A stretch of 64,000 nt of DNA. It comes from Pseudonocardia xinjiangensis (GTDB lineage: Bacteria > Actinomycetota > Actinomycetes > Mycobacteriales > Pseudonocardiaceae). Shown here in pieces: positions 21,722-29,710 of this stretch. The translations under genes and the position numbers were made by a program. The notes beneath the pieces are model-generated. The model saw only the letters and a list, made by a program, of their open reading frames with translations. It did not search any database and was not told where the DNA came from. Each line of letters opens with the position of its first letter. Position 1 is the stretch's first letter. The DNA is taken from the NCBI RefSeq assembly GCF_012911925.1, contig NZ_JAAXKY010000006.1, positions 1 to 64,000 of the forward strand, written 5' to 3'.

Positions 21722-22087
21722 GTGCTGAAGAAGGTTGGAATCGTAGCGGCCGCCGCTACTGCCGGCGTGCTTGCGCTGAGCCCGCTGGCGTTCGCGCAGG
21801 GTTACGAGGGAGGCCGTGGCGACCGGGACCGTGACCGCGGTAACGAGTCCACCGCGTTCGGGTTCCAGGACAGCAGCGAAGAGCGGAACCAGGTCAACCT
21901 CTGCTCCTTCGACCAGGACTCCGTCGTGACGCCGGCCCTCGCCGGCCCGATCCTGCCGCTGATCTCGCAGGACCAGAACAACAACTGTGTCAATGTCGGC
22001 GACGGCTCCGAGTACGAGGCTCCGGCCGAGGTCATCCCGCCGGCCGTGCCCGTCGTGCCCGTGGTGCCCGTCCTGCTCGCCGGCTGA
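21722..22087 (+). CDS. Small secreted two-cysteine protein, paralogue A
   Basis: A 121-aa protein. Residues 1-25 are a Sec signal peptide (MLKKVGIV then a hydrophobic Ala-rich core ending AFA). The mature part has an Arg/Asp-rich segment (RGDRDRDRG), then ERNQVNLC, FDQDS, ILPLISQDQNNNCVNVGDG, with Cys61 and Cys89 separated by 27 residues, and a Pro/Val tail. The Cys pair and MLKK start recall rodlin-type surface proteins of streptomycetes, but that is only a resemblance. GTG start after GAGGAG, identical in all five copies. Confidence 0.8.
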   Translation: MLKKVGIVAAAATAGVLALSPLAFAQGYEGGRGDRDRDRGNESTAFGFQDSSEERNQVNLCSFDQDSVVTPALAGPILPLISQDQNNNCVNVGDGSEYEAPAEVIPPAVPVVPVVPVLLAG

Positions 22088-22109
22088 TTCATAGCCAGTA
22101 AGCAAGGGG

Positions 22110-22142
22110 AAGGGCCCGGACCATTGTCCGGGCCCTTCTTCT
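22110..22142 (+). terminator. Terminator of paralogue A
   Basis: Twelve-bp stem AAGGGCCCGGAC/GTCCGGGCCCTT with a CATT loop, followed by CTTCT. It lies 23 bases after the gene. Confidence 0.85.
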
Positions 22143-22283
22143 GCGTTTGTGCGAAAAGTAGTATCCCCGATTGGTCGAGCGCGGAGAGCGACGAATGCAC
22201 CCGATCGGATGGTTGCCCGAACTCCACTGTACATCCGGCCGCAGGTCGAGTTACATATACACTGCGTCTCCTGGTGTAAACGA

Positions 22284-22315
22284 CGAAGGCCCCGGCTCAG
22301 CACCCGGGGCCTTCG
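22284..22315. terminator. Second GC-rich hairpin between paralogues A and B
   Basis: Perfect stem CGAAGGCCCCGG/CCGGGGCCTTCG with an eight-base loop. Comparable second hairpins follow paralogues C and D. The rest of 22,143-22,390 shows no gene. Confidence 0.55.
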
Positions 22316-22390
22316 TGTTGTGTGGGGCCGGCGCGAGCTCGTCGCCCCGACTCGCCCCGACGGCCACGTCACCTGCGGGCATCGGTCGGA

Positions 22391-22511
22391 TCCTGGTAAT
22401 CCGATGGTGTGGTGCGAATTGAATGCGCACGCTGTGCGGGTAGCTTTCCCATCGGTCAGCGAAAGATCCTCGACCGAGCTAGGGCTGTCGACACACGATG
22501 AGGAGACGTCT
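22391..22511 (+). promoter_or_regulatory. Promoter and leader of secreted paralogue B (divergent copy)
   Basis: It keeps TAATCCGATGGTGT and -35 TTGAAT (22419-22424), a 16-base spacer and -10 TAGCTT (22441-22446). It lacks the AGTACT core, and the leader hairpin is poorly preserved. The GAGGAG site and GTG start are conserved. Confidence 0.6.
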
Positions 22512-22922
22512 GTGCTGAAGAAGGTTGGAATCGTCACGGCTGCCGCCACCGCCGGCATGCTCGCGCTGGGTCCGTTGGCATTCGCGCAGGGCTATGACGG
22601 CGGCCGTGGCGACCGCGATCGCGACCGTGGCGGCAACCAGTCGACCAGGTTCTGGTTCGAGGACAACAGTGTCGAGCGGAACCAGATCAACCGCTGCTCC
22701 TTCGACCAGGACTCCACGGTGACGCCCGGTCCTGTCGGCGCGGTCCTGCCGCTGATCACCCAGGACCAGAACGGCAACTGCGTGAATGTCGGCGACGACT
22801 CGGAGTACACGCCGCCGGACGACGACGTTCCTGCCGTGCCGGTCGTTCCGCCGGTGGTTCCGCCGGTCATCCCGCCGATCATTCCGCCGATCATCCCGCC
22901 GATCCTCCCGCCCGAGATCTGA
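22512..22922 (+). CDS. Small secreted two-cysteine protein, paralogue B
   Basis: A 136-aa member of the same family. It has the same signal peptide plan, an Arg/Asp-rich segment, VERNQINRC, FDQDS and LPLITQDQNGNCVNVGDD with 27 residues between the two Cys. It carries the longest tail of the family, a run of PP-hydrophobic units (VVPPVIPPIIPP-type). Function unknown, likely exported and disulfide-bonded. Confidence 0.8.
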   Translation: MLKKVGIVTAAATAGMLALGPLAFAQGYDGGRGDRDRDRGGNQSTRFWFEDNSVERNQINRCSFDQDSTVTPGPVGAVLPLITQDQNGNCVNVGDDSEYTPPDDDVPAVPVVPPVVPPVIPPIIPPIIPPILPPEI

Positions 22923-22947
22923 CAGACCTCCCGCTGTCGGTGCGGGG

Positions 22948-22980
22948 AAGGGTCCGGACCACGGGTCCGGACCCTTCTTC
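22948..22980 (+). terminator. Terminator of paralogue B
   Basis: Thirteen-bp stem AAGGGTCCGGACC/GGTCCGGACCCTT with a three-base loop (22,948-22,976), followed by CTTC. Confidence 0.85.
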
Positions 22981-23149
22981 GTGCCTGGACCTCCCGCCCC
23001 GCAGGCTGCCGCGGCAGCGGGGGCAGGTCCCACGAGCTTCCTGGGATGGCCGTCCTCCGATGGTCACGCCACCTTCGGGTGGGCCGTCACCACTCTCCGT
23101 GGAACGGAGACGTCGGGTCGGCAGAAACTGCCCGAAAAGATTCAGCCCG

Positions 23150-23316
23150 ATCAGATACGTATCTTCACTGACAGTACTTTGTTAATCCGATGGTGTGGCG
23201 CAATTGAATTTGGGCGGAATGCAGGATACGTTCACCGCGGTCAGTGGAGGCTCCCCGCCCAAGCTGCTGACATGGAGCGTCGGCATTGCATGTCGACCAT
23301 CAATGAGGAGACGTCT
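23150..23316 (+). promoter_or_regulatory. Promoter and leader of secreted paralogue C
   Basis: AGTACT at 23173-23178 and TTAATCCGATGGTGT are followed by -35 TTGAAT (23204-23209), a 17-base spacer and -10 TACGTT (23227-23232). The leader hairpin GTCAGT/GCTGAC (23240-23271) contains one G-U pair. An upstream ATG in frame with this copy only (about 23289) is disfavoured because the other copies cannot use it. Confidence 0.7.
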
Positions 23317-23688
23317 GTGCTGAAGAAGGTTGGAATGGTGGCAGCTGCTGCCACCGCCGGGATGCTTGCCCTGAGCCCGCTGGCGTTCGCGCAGGGTTTC
23401 GGAGACGGCCCTGGTGACCGCGACCGCGACCGCAACGAGGTGACCGCGTTCGCGTTCGAGAACGACAGTATCGAGCGGAACCAGGTCAACCTCTGCGAGT
23501 TCGACCAGGATTCGACCATCCTGCCGTCCACGGTCGTCGGGGCGATCCTGCCGGGGGTCTCCCAGGACCAGAACAACAACTGCGTCAATGTCGGAGATGC
23601 CTCCGAGTACTCGCCCGAGGCCGAGGTGATCCCGGCGCCGGTCGTGCCGCCGGTGGTGCCGCCGGTCGTGCCGCCCGTGATCCCCTGA
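23317..23688 (+). CDS. Small secreted two-cysteine protein, paralogue C
   Basis: A 123-aa family member with signal peptide ending AFA, then GDRDRDRN, IERNQVNLC, EFDQDS and GVSQDQNNNCVNVGDA. It has 28 residues between the Cys, one more than the other copies, and a PVVPPVVPP tail. GTG start as in the other copies. Confidence 0.8.
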   Translation: MLKKVGMVAAAATAGMLALSPLAFAQGFGDGPGDRDRDRNEVTAFAFENDSIERNQVNLCEFDQDSTILPSTVVGAILPGVSQDQNNNCVNVGDASEYSPEAEVIPAPVVPPVVPPVVPPVIP

Positions 23689-23720
23689 TCCTGGGGTCGG
23701 ACAGCACATAGCAAGAGCAA

Positions 23721-23755
23721 GAGGAGGGCCCGGGCCATAGGCCCGGGCCCTCCTC
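23721..23755 (+). terminator. Terminator of paralogue C
   Basis: Perfect 16-bp stem GAGGAGGGCCCGGGCC / GGCCCGGGCCCTCCTC with a three-base ATA loop. It begins 32 bases after the gene. Confidence 0.85.
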
Positions 23756-23792
23756 GTCTGCGCGACAGCGCACTCCGTCCGGCATTCGAAGG

Positions 23793-23814
23793 CCCCGAGC
23801 CCGGCGGCTCGGGG
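23793..23814. terminator. Second hairpin after paralogue C
   Basis: Stem CCCCGAGCC/GGCTCGGGG with a four-base loop. No gene is seen between this hairpin and the paralogue D promoter. Confidence 0.5.
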
Positions 23815-23954
23815 TCATCTTGTCGTTCGGCCGGTTCACGCCTTGCCGAGCCGATTGGTTACGTCCTTCGTTCGGGTGGGATCGCCGAGGAAGATACTCA
23901 CGCTGTGTAGAACAACGGTGTTCGGGGGTGCGAGAACTCCCGGACAATTACGCA

Positions 23955-24125
23955 CCATCAGATGCGTAACTTAACCGATAGTACTGTCTTAATCCGATGG
24001 TGTTACGGGATTTGAATTCGCCTGTAATGAGCGATAGATTCATCTCGGTCAGCGGAGGCTCCCCGCCAACGCTGCTGACTCGGAGCGTCGGCATTGCATG
24101 TCGACACATCAATGAGGAGACGTCT
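23955..24125 (+). promoter_or_regulatory. Promoter and leader of secreted paralogue D
   Basis: AGTACT at 23980-23985, TTAATCCGATGGTGT, then -35 TTGAAT (24012-24017), a 17-base spacer and -10 TAGATT (24035-24040). The leader hairpin GTCAGC/GCTGAC spans 24048-24079 with GGAGGCTCCCCGCC in the loop. The distance from AGTACT to -35 is 26 bases, as in A and E. Confidence 0.72.
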
Positions 24126-24485
24126 GTGCTGAAGAAGGTTGGAATCATGGCGGCCGCCGCCACCGCCGGCATGCTCGCGCTGAGCCCGCTGGCGTTCGCG
24201 CACGACTACGACCGCGGCGACCGTGACCGTGACCGTGACGACCGGGGTAGCCAGTCGACCCTGTTCGCATTCGAGGATGACAGCGTCGAGCGGAACCAGG
24301 TCAACCTCTGCTCCTTCGACCAGGACTCCACTGTGACGCCCGGTCTCGTCGGCGCGATCCTGCCGCTGATCTCGCAGGACCAGAACGGCAACTGTGTCAA
24401 CCTCGGTGACGGTGCCGAGGCGGAGGACGACGACGACGCCCTGCCCACGCCGGCTCCCGTTCCGCCTGCCGCTGTGGCCCCCTGA
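24126..24485 (+). CDS. Small secreted two-cysteine protein, paralogue D
   Basis: A 119-aa family member with signal peptide ending AFA, GDRDRDRDDRG, VERNQVNLC, FDQDS and ILPLISQDQNGNCVNLGDG with 27 residues between the Cys. The tail has an acidic run (EAEDDDDA) before Pro/Ala residues, unlike the Pro/Val tails of B and C. Confidence 0.8.
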   Translation: MLKKVGIMAAAATAGMLALSPLAFAHDYDRGDRDRDRDDRGSQSTLFAFEDDSVERNQVNLCSFDQDSTVTPGLVGAILPLISQDQNGNCVNLGDGAEAEDDDDALPTPAPVPPAAVAP

Positions 24486-24510
24486 TATCTCTGTAGCAGG
24501 GTGATCCACG

Positions 24511-24542
24511 GGAGGGCCCGGACCACATGGTCCGGGCCCTCC
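24511..24542 (+). terminator. Terminator of paralogue D
   Basis: Fifteen-bp stem GGAGGGCCCGGACCA / TGGTCCGGGCCCTCC with a two-base loop as written, followed by CCCCTTT. Confidence 0.85.
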
Positions 24543-24932
24543 CCCTTTGCGTTCCGGTCATGGCTCGAGCGTTCCCGAGCTGTCCTGGCCGCGGTTCCGC
24601 GGTGTGCATCTGCCTGATCGATGTGCCCCGCCGATGACGAAGACCCCGGGTTGCACCCGGGGTCTTCGTGTCCGATGCCGCGGCTTGCCCGGCTGACGTT
24701 CCTGGAGGCGCGCGGATCAGGCCGGTCGGCGTCGCACACAGGCTGAACAGGATCGGTCCGGGTGGGGTCCTGGCAAGCGCGTACAGGGCCGACGAGGCCC
24801 GGCTCCAGTGGGAGTTGGCGAAGCGTCCAGCCAGAGCGATTCGGGGACTATTGCCGGCCCGCCGGGTGTTGCGCAAAGGTCTCCGCCTGCTGGGGTCGGA
24901 GTGGCCCATGCAATCGAGGACGCGGGCGCACG
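24543..24932. other. Noncoding stretch between paralogues D and E
   Basis: The main feature is a perfect 13-bp hairpin CGAAGACCCCGGG/CCCGGGGTCTTCG (24638-24668), like the second hairpins after A and C. No frame here has a ribosome site or recognisable protein. Confidence 0.5.
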
Positions 24933-24967
24933 AGAAAGGGCCCGGACCAATGGTCCGGGCCCTTTCT
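24933..24967 (-). terminator. Terminator of paralogue E
   Basis: Seventeen-bp stem AGAAAGGGCCCGGACCA / TGGTCCGGGCCCTTTCT. It lies 31 bases beyond the stop of E on the minus strand and could also stop plus-strand transcripts. Confidence 0.85.
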
Positions 24968-24998
24968 GGTATTCGTGCTGCTATGTGTTGCTGATCGC

Positions 24999-25349
24999 TC
25001 AGCCGCCCAGCAGCGGCAGCGGCGCGCCCGGTGCGAGCGGGGCGACAAGGGAGCTACCGTCACCGATGTTGACGCAGTTCAGCATCTGGATCTGGGTCGG
25101 CAGCGGCAGGATCGGGCCGGCCAGGCCACCCACGGCGGACGAGTCCTGGTCGAACTCACAGACGTTGACCTGGTTGCGCTGGACGCTGTTGTCCTCCACG
25201 GCCACCGAGGTGTCGCTGCTGCTCCTGCTGGTGCTGCGGTCGTGCGAGCGGTCGCCGTGGTCATCCTTGTCACCCGCGAACGCCAACGGACTCAGGGCGA
25301 GCATGCCGGCGGTGGCGACAGCAGCCACCATTCCAAGCTTCTTCAGCAC
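24999..25349 (-). CDS. Small secreted two-cysteine protein, paralogue E (inverted)
   Basis: A 116-aa family member, the only one on the minus strand. Signal peptide as in the others; the Arg/Asp segment is replaced by a Ser/His-rich one (DHGDRSHDRSTSRSSS). It keeps VQRNQVNVC, EFDQDSS and NCVNIGDG with 27 residues between the Cys, but SQDQNNN is changed to TQIQMLN. No poly-Pro tail. It is the most diverged coding sequence of the set. Confidence 0.78.
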   Translation of the reverse strand: MLKKLGMVAAVATAGMLALSPLAFAGDKDDHGDRSHDRSTSRSSSDTSVAVEDNSVQRNQVNVCEFDQDSSAVGGLAGPILPLPTQIQMLNCVNIGDGSSLVAPLAPGAPLPLLGG

Positions 25350-25525
25350 AGACGTCTCCTCATTGATGTGTCGACATGCAATGCCGACGCTCCGAGTCAG
25401 CGGCCTTCGGCGGGGAGCCATCGCTGACTGAGGTGAATGTATCGGGTAATCCAAGCGCCACCAAATCGGGTAACACCATCGGATTAGTGCAGTACTTTTA
25501 GTTAAGTTACGCGTCCGATCGTGGC
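25350..25525 (-). promoter_or_regulatory. Promoter and leader of secreted paralogue E
   Basis: Read on the minus strand: AGTACT (25491-25496), TAATCCGATGGTGT, -35 TTGGTG (25459-25464), 17-base spacer and -10 TACATT (25436-25441). The leader hairpin GTCAGCG/CGCTGAC (25396-25428) is a perfect 7-bp stem. The GAGGAG site and GTG are identical to the other copies, so the duplicated unit includes the whole control region. Confidence 0.72.
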
Positions 25526-25639
25526 AATTGTGTGGAAGAAAATGCCTTCGCGGCACGCCGTGATCTACGCAGAGTTGACATGAAGTCACCCGATGGGAGG
25601 CGTACCTGATCGCGCCCAACGGCTTCGGGCGAAAGCGAA

Positions 25640-25668
25640 CAGCCACCGCCCGGCTCGGGCGGTGGCTG
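25640..25668 (-). terminator. Terminator after korB
   Basis: Stem CAGCCACCGCCC/GGGCGGTGGCTG with a five-base loop, 20 bases beyond the korB stop. The downstream T-run is weak. Nothing else is seen in 25,526-25,639. Confidence 0.65.
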
Positions 25669-25688
25669 CTGGCAGGACGGGAGGAGTG

Positions 25689-26762
25689 TCAGCCGTCGAC
25701 GGTCCAGGTGTCGCGGCCGTTGAGCAGCGCCTGCAGGTCGGCCGTCCTGGTGCGGCGGGCCTCGTCCACCTGCGCGCGGGCGGCGTCGTCGTAGGTGGTG
25801 CGGTCGGCGTTGCGGAAGATGCCGGTGACGGTGTGGGTGAGGTTCTGGTCGGACAGCCGCGACAGCGCGAACGCCAGGTTGTGGTCGGTGGCGTCGTGGA
25901 CGACCACACGGTCGGCGCCGACCTCGGCGACCTTCGCGACTCCCAGGCCGAACCCGTCCTGGACGACGGCGTAGCTGCCCAGTCCGTCCTCGGCCTCCGG
26001 GCCGAACCGGATCGGCTCGCCGTGACGCACCGGGATGAGCCGCTCGGTGGCCTCGTCGCCCTTGCGGAGCACGTCGAAGCTGCCGTCGTTGAAGATCGGG
26101 CAGTCCTGGAAGATCTCGACCAGCGCGGTGCCCCGGTGCGCGGCGGCCGCGCCGAGCACCTCGGTGAGGCCCTTGCGGTCGGAGTCGAGCGCCCGGCCGA
26201 CGAACGTGGCCTCGGCGCCGAGGGCCAGCGAGATCGGGTTGAACGGGTGGTCGACCGACCCCATGGGGGTGGACTTGGTGACCTTGCCCTCTTCGCTGGT
26301 GGGCGAGTACTGGCCCTTCGTCAGGCCGTAGATCCGGTTGTTGAACAGCAGGATCTTGAGGTTGACGTTGCGGCGCAGCGCGTGGATCAGGTGGTTGCCG
26401 CCGATCGACAGCGCGTCGCCGTCGCCGGTCACGACCCACACCGACAGGTCGGGGCGGGTGACGGCGAGACCGGTCGCGATGGCGGGGGCGCGCCCGTGGA
26501 TCGAGTGCATCCCGTAGGTGTTGAGGTAGTACGGGAACCGCGAGGAGCATCCGATCCCCGATACGAACACCGTGTTCTCACGCTTGATGCCCAGCGTGGG
26601 GAGGAACTGGCGGACCGCGGCCAGCACGGCGTAGTCACCGCAGCCGGGGCACCAGCGCACCTCCTGGTCGGAGGTGAAGTCCTTGGCCGTCTGCTTCTCG
26701 TCGGTGGTCGGAACTCCGTCGAGGCCGCCGAGCTGCGGGAGCCCGAGGTCGATCGCGGTCAT
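25689..26762 (-). CDS. korB: 2-oxoacid:ferredoxin oxidoreductase, beta subunit
   Basis: TPP- and cluster-binding subunit of 357 aa for oxidative decarboxylation of 2-oxoglutarate or a similar acid, coupled to ferredoxin. It contains RWCPGCGDYAVLAAV, FVSGIGCSSRFPYY, the TPP motif VVTGDGDALSIGGNH and FQDCPIFND. The ATG at 26762 overlaps the stop of korA as ATGA. Mycobacterial KorA/KorB have the same order and fusion state. Confidence 0.9.
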   Translation of the reverse strand: MTAIDLGLPQLGGLDGVPTTDEKQTAKDFTSDQEVRWCPGCGDYAVLAAVRQFLPTLGIKRENTVFVSGIGCSSRFPYYLNTYGMHSIHGRAPAIATGLAVTRPDLSVWVVTGDGDALSIGGNHLIHALRRNVNLKILLFNNRIYGLTKGQYSPTSEEGKVTKSTPMGSVDHPFNPISLALGAEATFVGRALDSDRKGLTEVLGAAAAHRGTALVEIFQDCPIFNDGSFDVLRKGDEATERLIPVRHGEPIRFGPEAEDGLGSYAVVQDGFGLGVAKVAEVGADRVVVHDATDHNLAFALSRLSDQNLTHTVTGIFRNADRTTYDDAARAQVDEARRTRTADLQALLNGRDTWTVDG

Positions 26763-28690
26763 GCGTGCACCCCATTGATGCGAATCGGCTCGATGCTGTG
26801 CGGGTTGAGGTAGTCGAGGAACAGGTCCTGCAGCTCTTCGGCCTTGAAGGGCAGGCCGGAGACCTTCGTGTAGCTCTTGACGTCCACCAGGTAGCGCGCC
26901 CGCAGCAGCACCGACAGCTGTCCGAGGTTCATCTCGGGCACCAGCACGGTGCGGTACCGGGAGAGCACCTCGCCCAGGTTGGCGGGCAGCGGGTTCAGGT
27001 TGCGCAGGTGGGCCTGGGCGACCTTCTTGCCCATGCCGCGGACCCGGCGGGCGCCTGCCCCGATCGGACCGTAGGTGGAGCCCCAGCCCAGCACCAGCAG
27101 CTCCGCGTCGCCGGTGGGGTCGTCCACCTCGAGGTCGGGCACCGAGATGCCGCTGATCTTCGCGGCGCGCAGCCGGACCATCCGGTCGTGGTTGTCCGGG
27201 TCGTAGGAGATCGAGCCGCGGCCGTCGGCCTTCTCCAGGCCACCGATGCGGTGTTCCAGCCCCGGTGTGCCCGGGATGGCCCACGGCCGGGCGAGCGTGT
27301 CGTCGTCGCGCAGGTAGGGCCAGAACTCGTCGGACCCGTTGGGCGCGTTCGGCTCGGTGGCGAACTGGGGGTCGATGGACTCGAGCGTGGTGGCGTCGGG
27401 CACCTTCCACGGTTCGGAGCCGTTGGCCAGCGAACCGTCGGACATCAGCAGCACCGGTGTGCGATAGGTGACGGCGATGCGCACCGCCTCCAGCGTGGCG
27501 TCGAAGCAGTCGGCCGGCGAGCGCGGCGCGACGATCGGCACCGGGGCCTCGCCGTTGCGTCCGAACATGGCCTGCAGCAGGTCGGCCTGCTCGGTCTTGG
27601 TGGGCAGACCGGTGGACGGGCCGCCGCGCTGCACGTCGACGACCAGCATCGGGAGCTCCAGGGCCACCGCCAGCCCGATGGTCTCGGACTTGAGTGCGAG
27701 CCCGGGACCCGACGTGGTGGTGACCCCCAGCGCGCCGCCGAACGCCGCGCCGAGCGCCGAACCGACGCCCGAGATCTCGTCCTCCGCCTGGAAGGTGGTG
27801 ACGTTGAACGACTTGTGCTTGGACAGCTCGTGGAGGATGTCCGACGCCGGCGTGATCGGGTACGAGCCGAGGAACACGGACAGCCCGCTGAGCCGGCCGG
27901 CCGCGACGATCCCGTAGGCGAGCGCGGTGTTGCCGGTGATCTGCCGGTAGGTGCCCACGTCTAGCTTCGCCGGGGCCACCTCGTAGGTCACCGCGAACGA
28001 CTCGGTGGTCTCGCCGTAGGCGTGGCCCGCCCGGAACGCGAGGATGTTGGCCTCGGCCAGATCGGGACGCCGGGCGAACTTCTCGCGCAGGAACCGCTCG
28101 GTGCCCTCGTGCGGACGGTGGTACATCCAGGACAGCAGGCCGAGCGCGAACATGTTCTTCGCGCGCTCCGCGTCCTTCTTCGACAGCCCGGTCTCCTCGA
28201 GGGCGCCGCGGGTGAGCGTGGCCATCGCGACGGGGAACACCGAGAAGCGCTCGAGGGAACCGTCCTCGAGGGGGTTGGTCTCGTAGCCGACCTTCGTGAG
28301 GTTCCGCTTGGTGAACTCGTCGGTGTTGACGATCAACACCCCACCGGCGGGCAGGTCGATGACGTTGGACTTCAACGCCGCGGGGTTCATCGCGACGAGG
28401 ACGTCGGGCCGGTCGCCGGGGGTCAGGATGTCGTAGTTCGCGAAGTGCAGCTGGAACGACGAGACGCCCGGCAGCGTGCCGGCAGGGGCCCGGATCTCCG
28501 CCGGGAAGTTCGGCAGGGTCGACAGGTCGTTGCCGAATGCGGCGGTCTCCGAGGTGAATCGGTCGCCGGTGAGCTGCATGCCGTCGCCGGAGTCACCTGC
28601 GAAGCGGATGACGACGCGGTCGCGCTGAATCACCGGCCTGCCGCCGCCGGAGTGTGTTGAGGACTGGTCGACGGCGGTGTCAGAAGTCAT
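26759..28690 (-). CDS. korA: 2-oxoacid:ferredoxin oxidoreductase, fused gamma-alpha subunit
   Basis: A 643-aa fusion. The N-terminal gamma domain (about residues 25-200) has RFAGDSGDGMQLTGDRF and FPAEIRAPAGTLPGVSSFQL. The alpha domain from about 215 has LSGLSVFLGSYPITPASDIL, EDEISGVGSALGAAFGGAL and TTSGPGLALKSE. This is the mycobacterial-type KorA. It likely replaces or supplements 2-oxoglutarate dehydrogenase. The substrate is assigned by family, not proven. Confidence 0.9.
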   Translation of the reverse strand: MTSDTAVDQSSTHSGGGRPVIQRDRVVIRFAGDSGDGMQLTGDRFTSETAAFGNDLSTLPNFPAEIRAPAGTLPGVSSFQLHFANYDILTPGDRPDVLVAMNPAALKSNVIDLPAGGVLIVNTDEFTKRNLTKVGYETNPLEDGSLERFSVFPVAMATLTRGALEETGLSKKDAERAKNMFALGLLSWMYHRPHEGTERFLREKFARRPDLAEANILAFRAGHAYGETTESFAVTYEVAPAKLDVGTYRQITGNTALAYGIVAAGRLSGLSVFLGSYPITPASDILHELSKHKSFNVTTFQAEDEISGVGSALGAAFGGALGVTTTSGPGLALKSETIGLAVALELPMLVVDVQRGGPSTGLPTKTEQADLLQAMFGRNGEAPVPIVAPRSPADCFDATLEAVRIAVTYRTPVLLMSDGSLANGSEPWKVPDATTLESIDPQFATEPNAPNGSDEFWPYLRDDDTLARPWAIPGTPGLEHRIGGLEKADGRGSISYDPDNHDRMVRLRAAKISGISVPDLEVDDPTGDAELLVLGWGSTYGPIGAGARRVRGMGKKVAQAHLRNLNPLPANLGEVLSRYRTVLVPEMNLGQLSVLLRARYLVDVKSYTKVSGLPFKAEELQDLFLDYLNPHSIEPIRINGVHA

Positions 28691-28818
28691 TCGAGGTCGG
28701 TCCTCGGGTCGAGGGGGCTTGCTCGGGGTGCCTTGCGAGGTTAACTCCCGGTACGTATGGGTGTCCTTGCACCCCGTTCGACGTCACACCTCACGGTTCG
28801 CGGGCGTGTATGTCCTTG

Positions 28819-29586
28819 TTACCCGTTTTGATCGCGGCTGGACCTGCTGATCTTCGTCTGCAGGGCGGCGAGCCGCTGCTGGAACTCGTCGGAGTGCACC
28901 GAGGCGGCCTGGGCGCGCACCTCCACCTCGACGGCCTCTGCCTGCGTCGCCATGCCCGCGGTCAGGCGCAGCGTGGCCTTCGTGGTGCGCACCAGGTCGG
29001 CGGGCGCCGCCGCGGCCCGGCCCGCCAGCTCGACGGCAGCCGCCACCACGTCGTCCACCGCCCGGTGCACGAGCCCGATCCGGGCGGCCTCCTCGGCGTC
29101 GAATACATCACCGAACAGGGTGAGCGCCGCCGCTCCCTGCGGGCCGAGCACGCGCTGCACCATCCAGGTGTAGCCGCCGCCGGGGTGCAGCCCCAGCGGC
29201 AGGAACCGCGCGTCGAACTTCGCGCGGGGGCCGGCGAGGCGCAGGTCGCAGGCCAGCGCGAGGTTCAGCCCCGCACCGACGGCCGCGCCGTTCACGGCGG
29301 CGAGGGTCGGCAGCGGGCACTCGGCGACGGCGAGGAACCCGGCGTAGACGGTATGCAGCGTCGCCGGGTCGGCCTTGGCGAGCTCGCCCAGGTCGCCGCC
29401 GGCACAGAACGCCGGGTCCTCGCCTGTGATCACGATCGCGCCGACACCGTCGTCCGCGGTGGCGGACCGCACCGCGTCGGCGAGCTTCTCGGACAGCTCG
29501 ATGTTCATCGCGTTGCGCCGTTCCGGGTTCGACAGGGTGAGGACGGCGACCCGGTTGGTGATCTCGCTGTGGACTGCGGTGGCCAT
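28819..29586 (-). CDS. Enoyl-CoA hydratase/isomerase family protein
   Basis: Crotonase-fold protein of 255 aa. It has the N-terminal strand [16 protein letters not shown], the oxyanion-hole regions [13 protein letters not shown] and [20 protein letters not shown], and [17 protein letters not shown]. Asp in GGDL and a Gly-rich segment replace the two catalytic glutamates of classic hydratases, so hydratase activity is uncertain. ATG at 29586; upstream residues are Arg-rich and noncoding. It lies upstream of korA on the same strand. Confidence 0.82.
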   Translation of the reverse strand: MATAVHSEITNRVAVLTLSNPERRNAMNIELSEKLADAVRSATADDGVGAIVITGEDPAFCAGGDLGELAKADPATLHTVYAGFLAVAECPLPTLAAVNGAAVGAGLNLALACDLRLAGPRAKFDARFLPLGLHPGGGYTWMVQRVLGPQGAAALTLFGDVFDAEEAARIGLVHRAVDDVVAAAVELAGRAAAAPADLVRTTKATLRLTAGMATQAEAVEVEVRAQAASVHSDEFQQRLAALQTKISRSSRDQNG

Positions 29587-29710
29587 GGGCGCATCTTGCT
29601 CCGGGGACGGCCCGAGCGCGCCGTCACGCCCGTCACGTCGGGCTCGGCCACGCCTCCGGAACACGACCCGGTCGTTGTTCGTTCACGGATCGGGACAGGA
29701 AGGACCCGAA

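Noticed and set aside
21704-21724. Conserved mini-ORF ATG-AGG-AGA-CGT-CTG-TGC-TGA overlapping the GTG start of all five secreted paralogues
   Set aside because: Its own ATG overlaps the GAGGAG ribosome site of the main gene and has no site of its own; conservation is explained by the duplicated leader.
23289-23316. Upstream ATG start for paralogue C giving an N-terminal extension
   Set aside because: The equivalent ATG is out of frame in the other copies because of one extra base, while GAGGAG-N6-GTG is identical in all five.
24668-24994. Protein gene between paralogues D and E on the plus strand
   Set aside because: No ribosome site or motif, and it runs through the E terminator hairpin.
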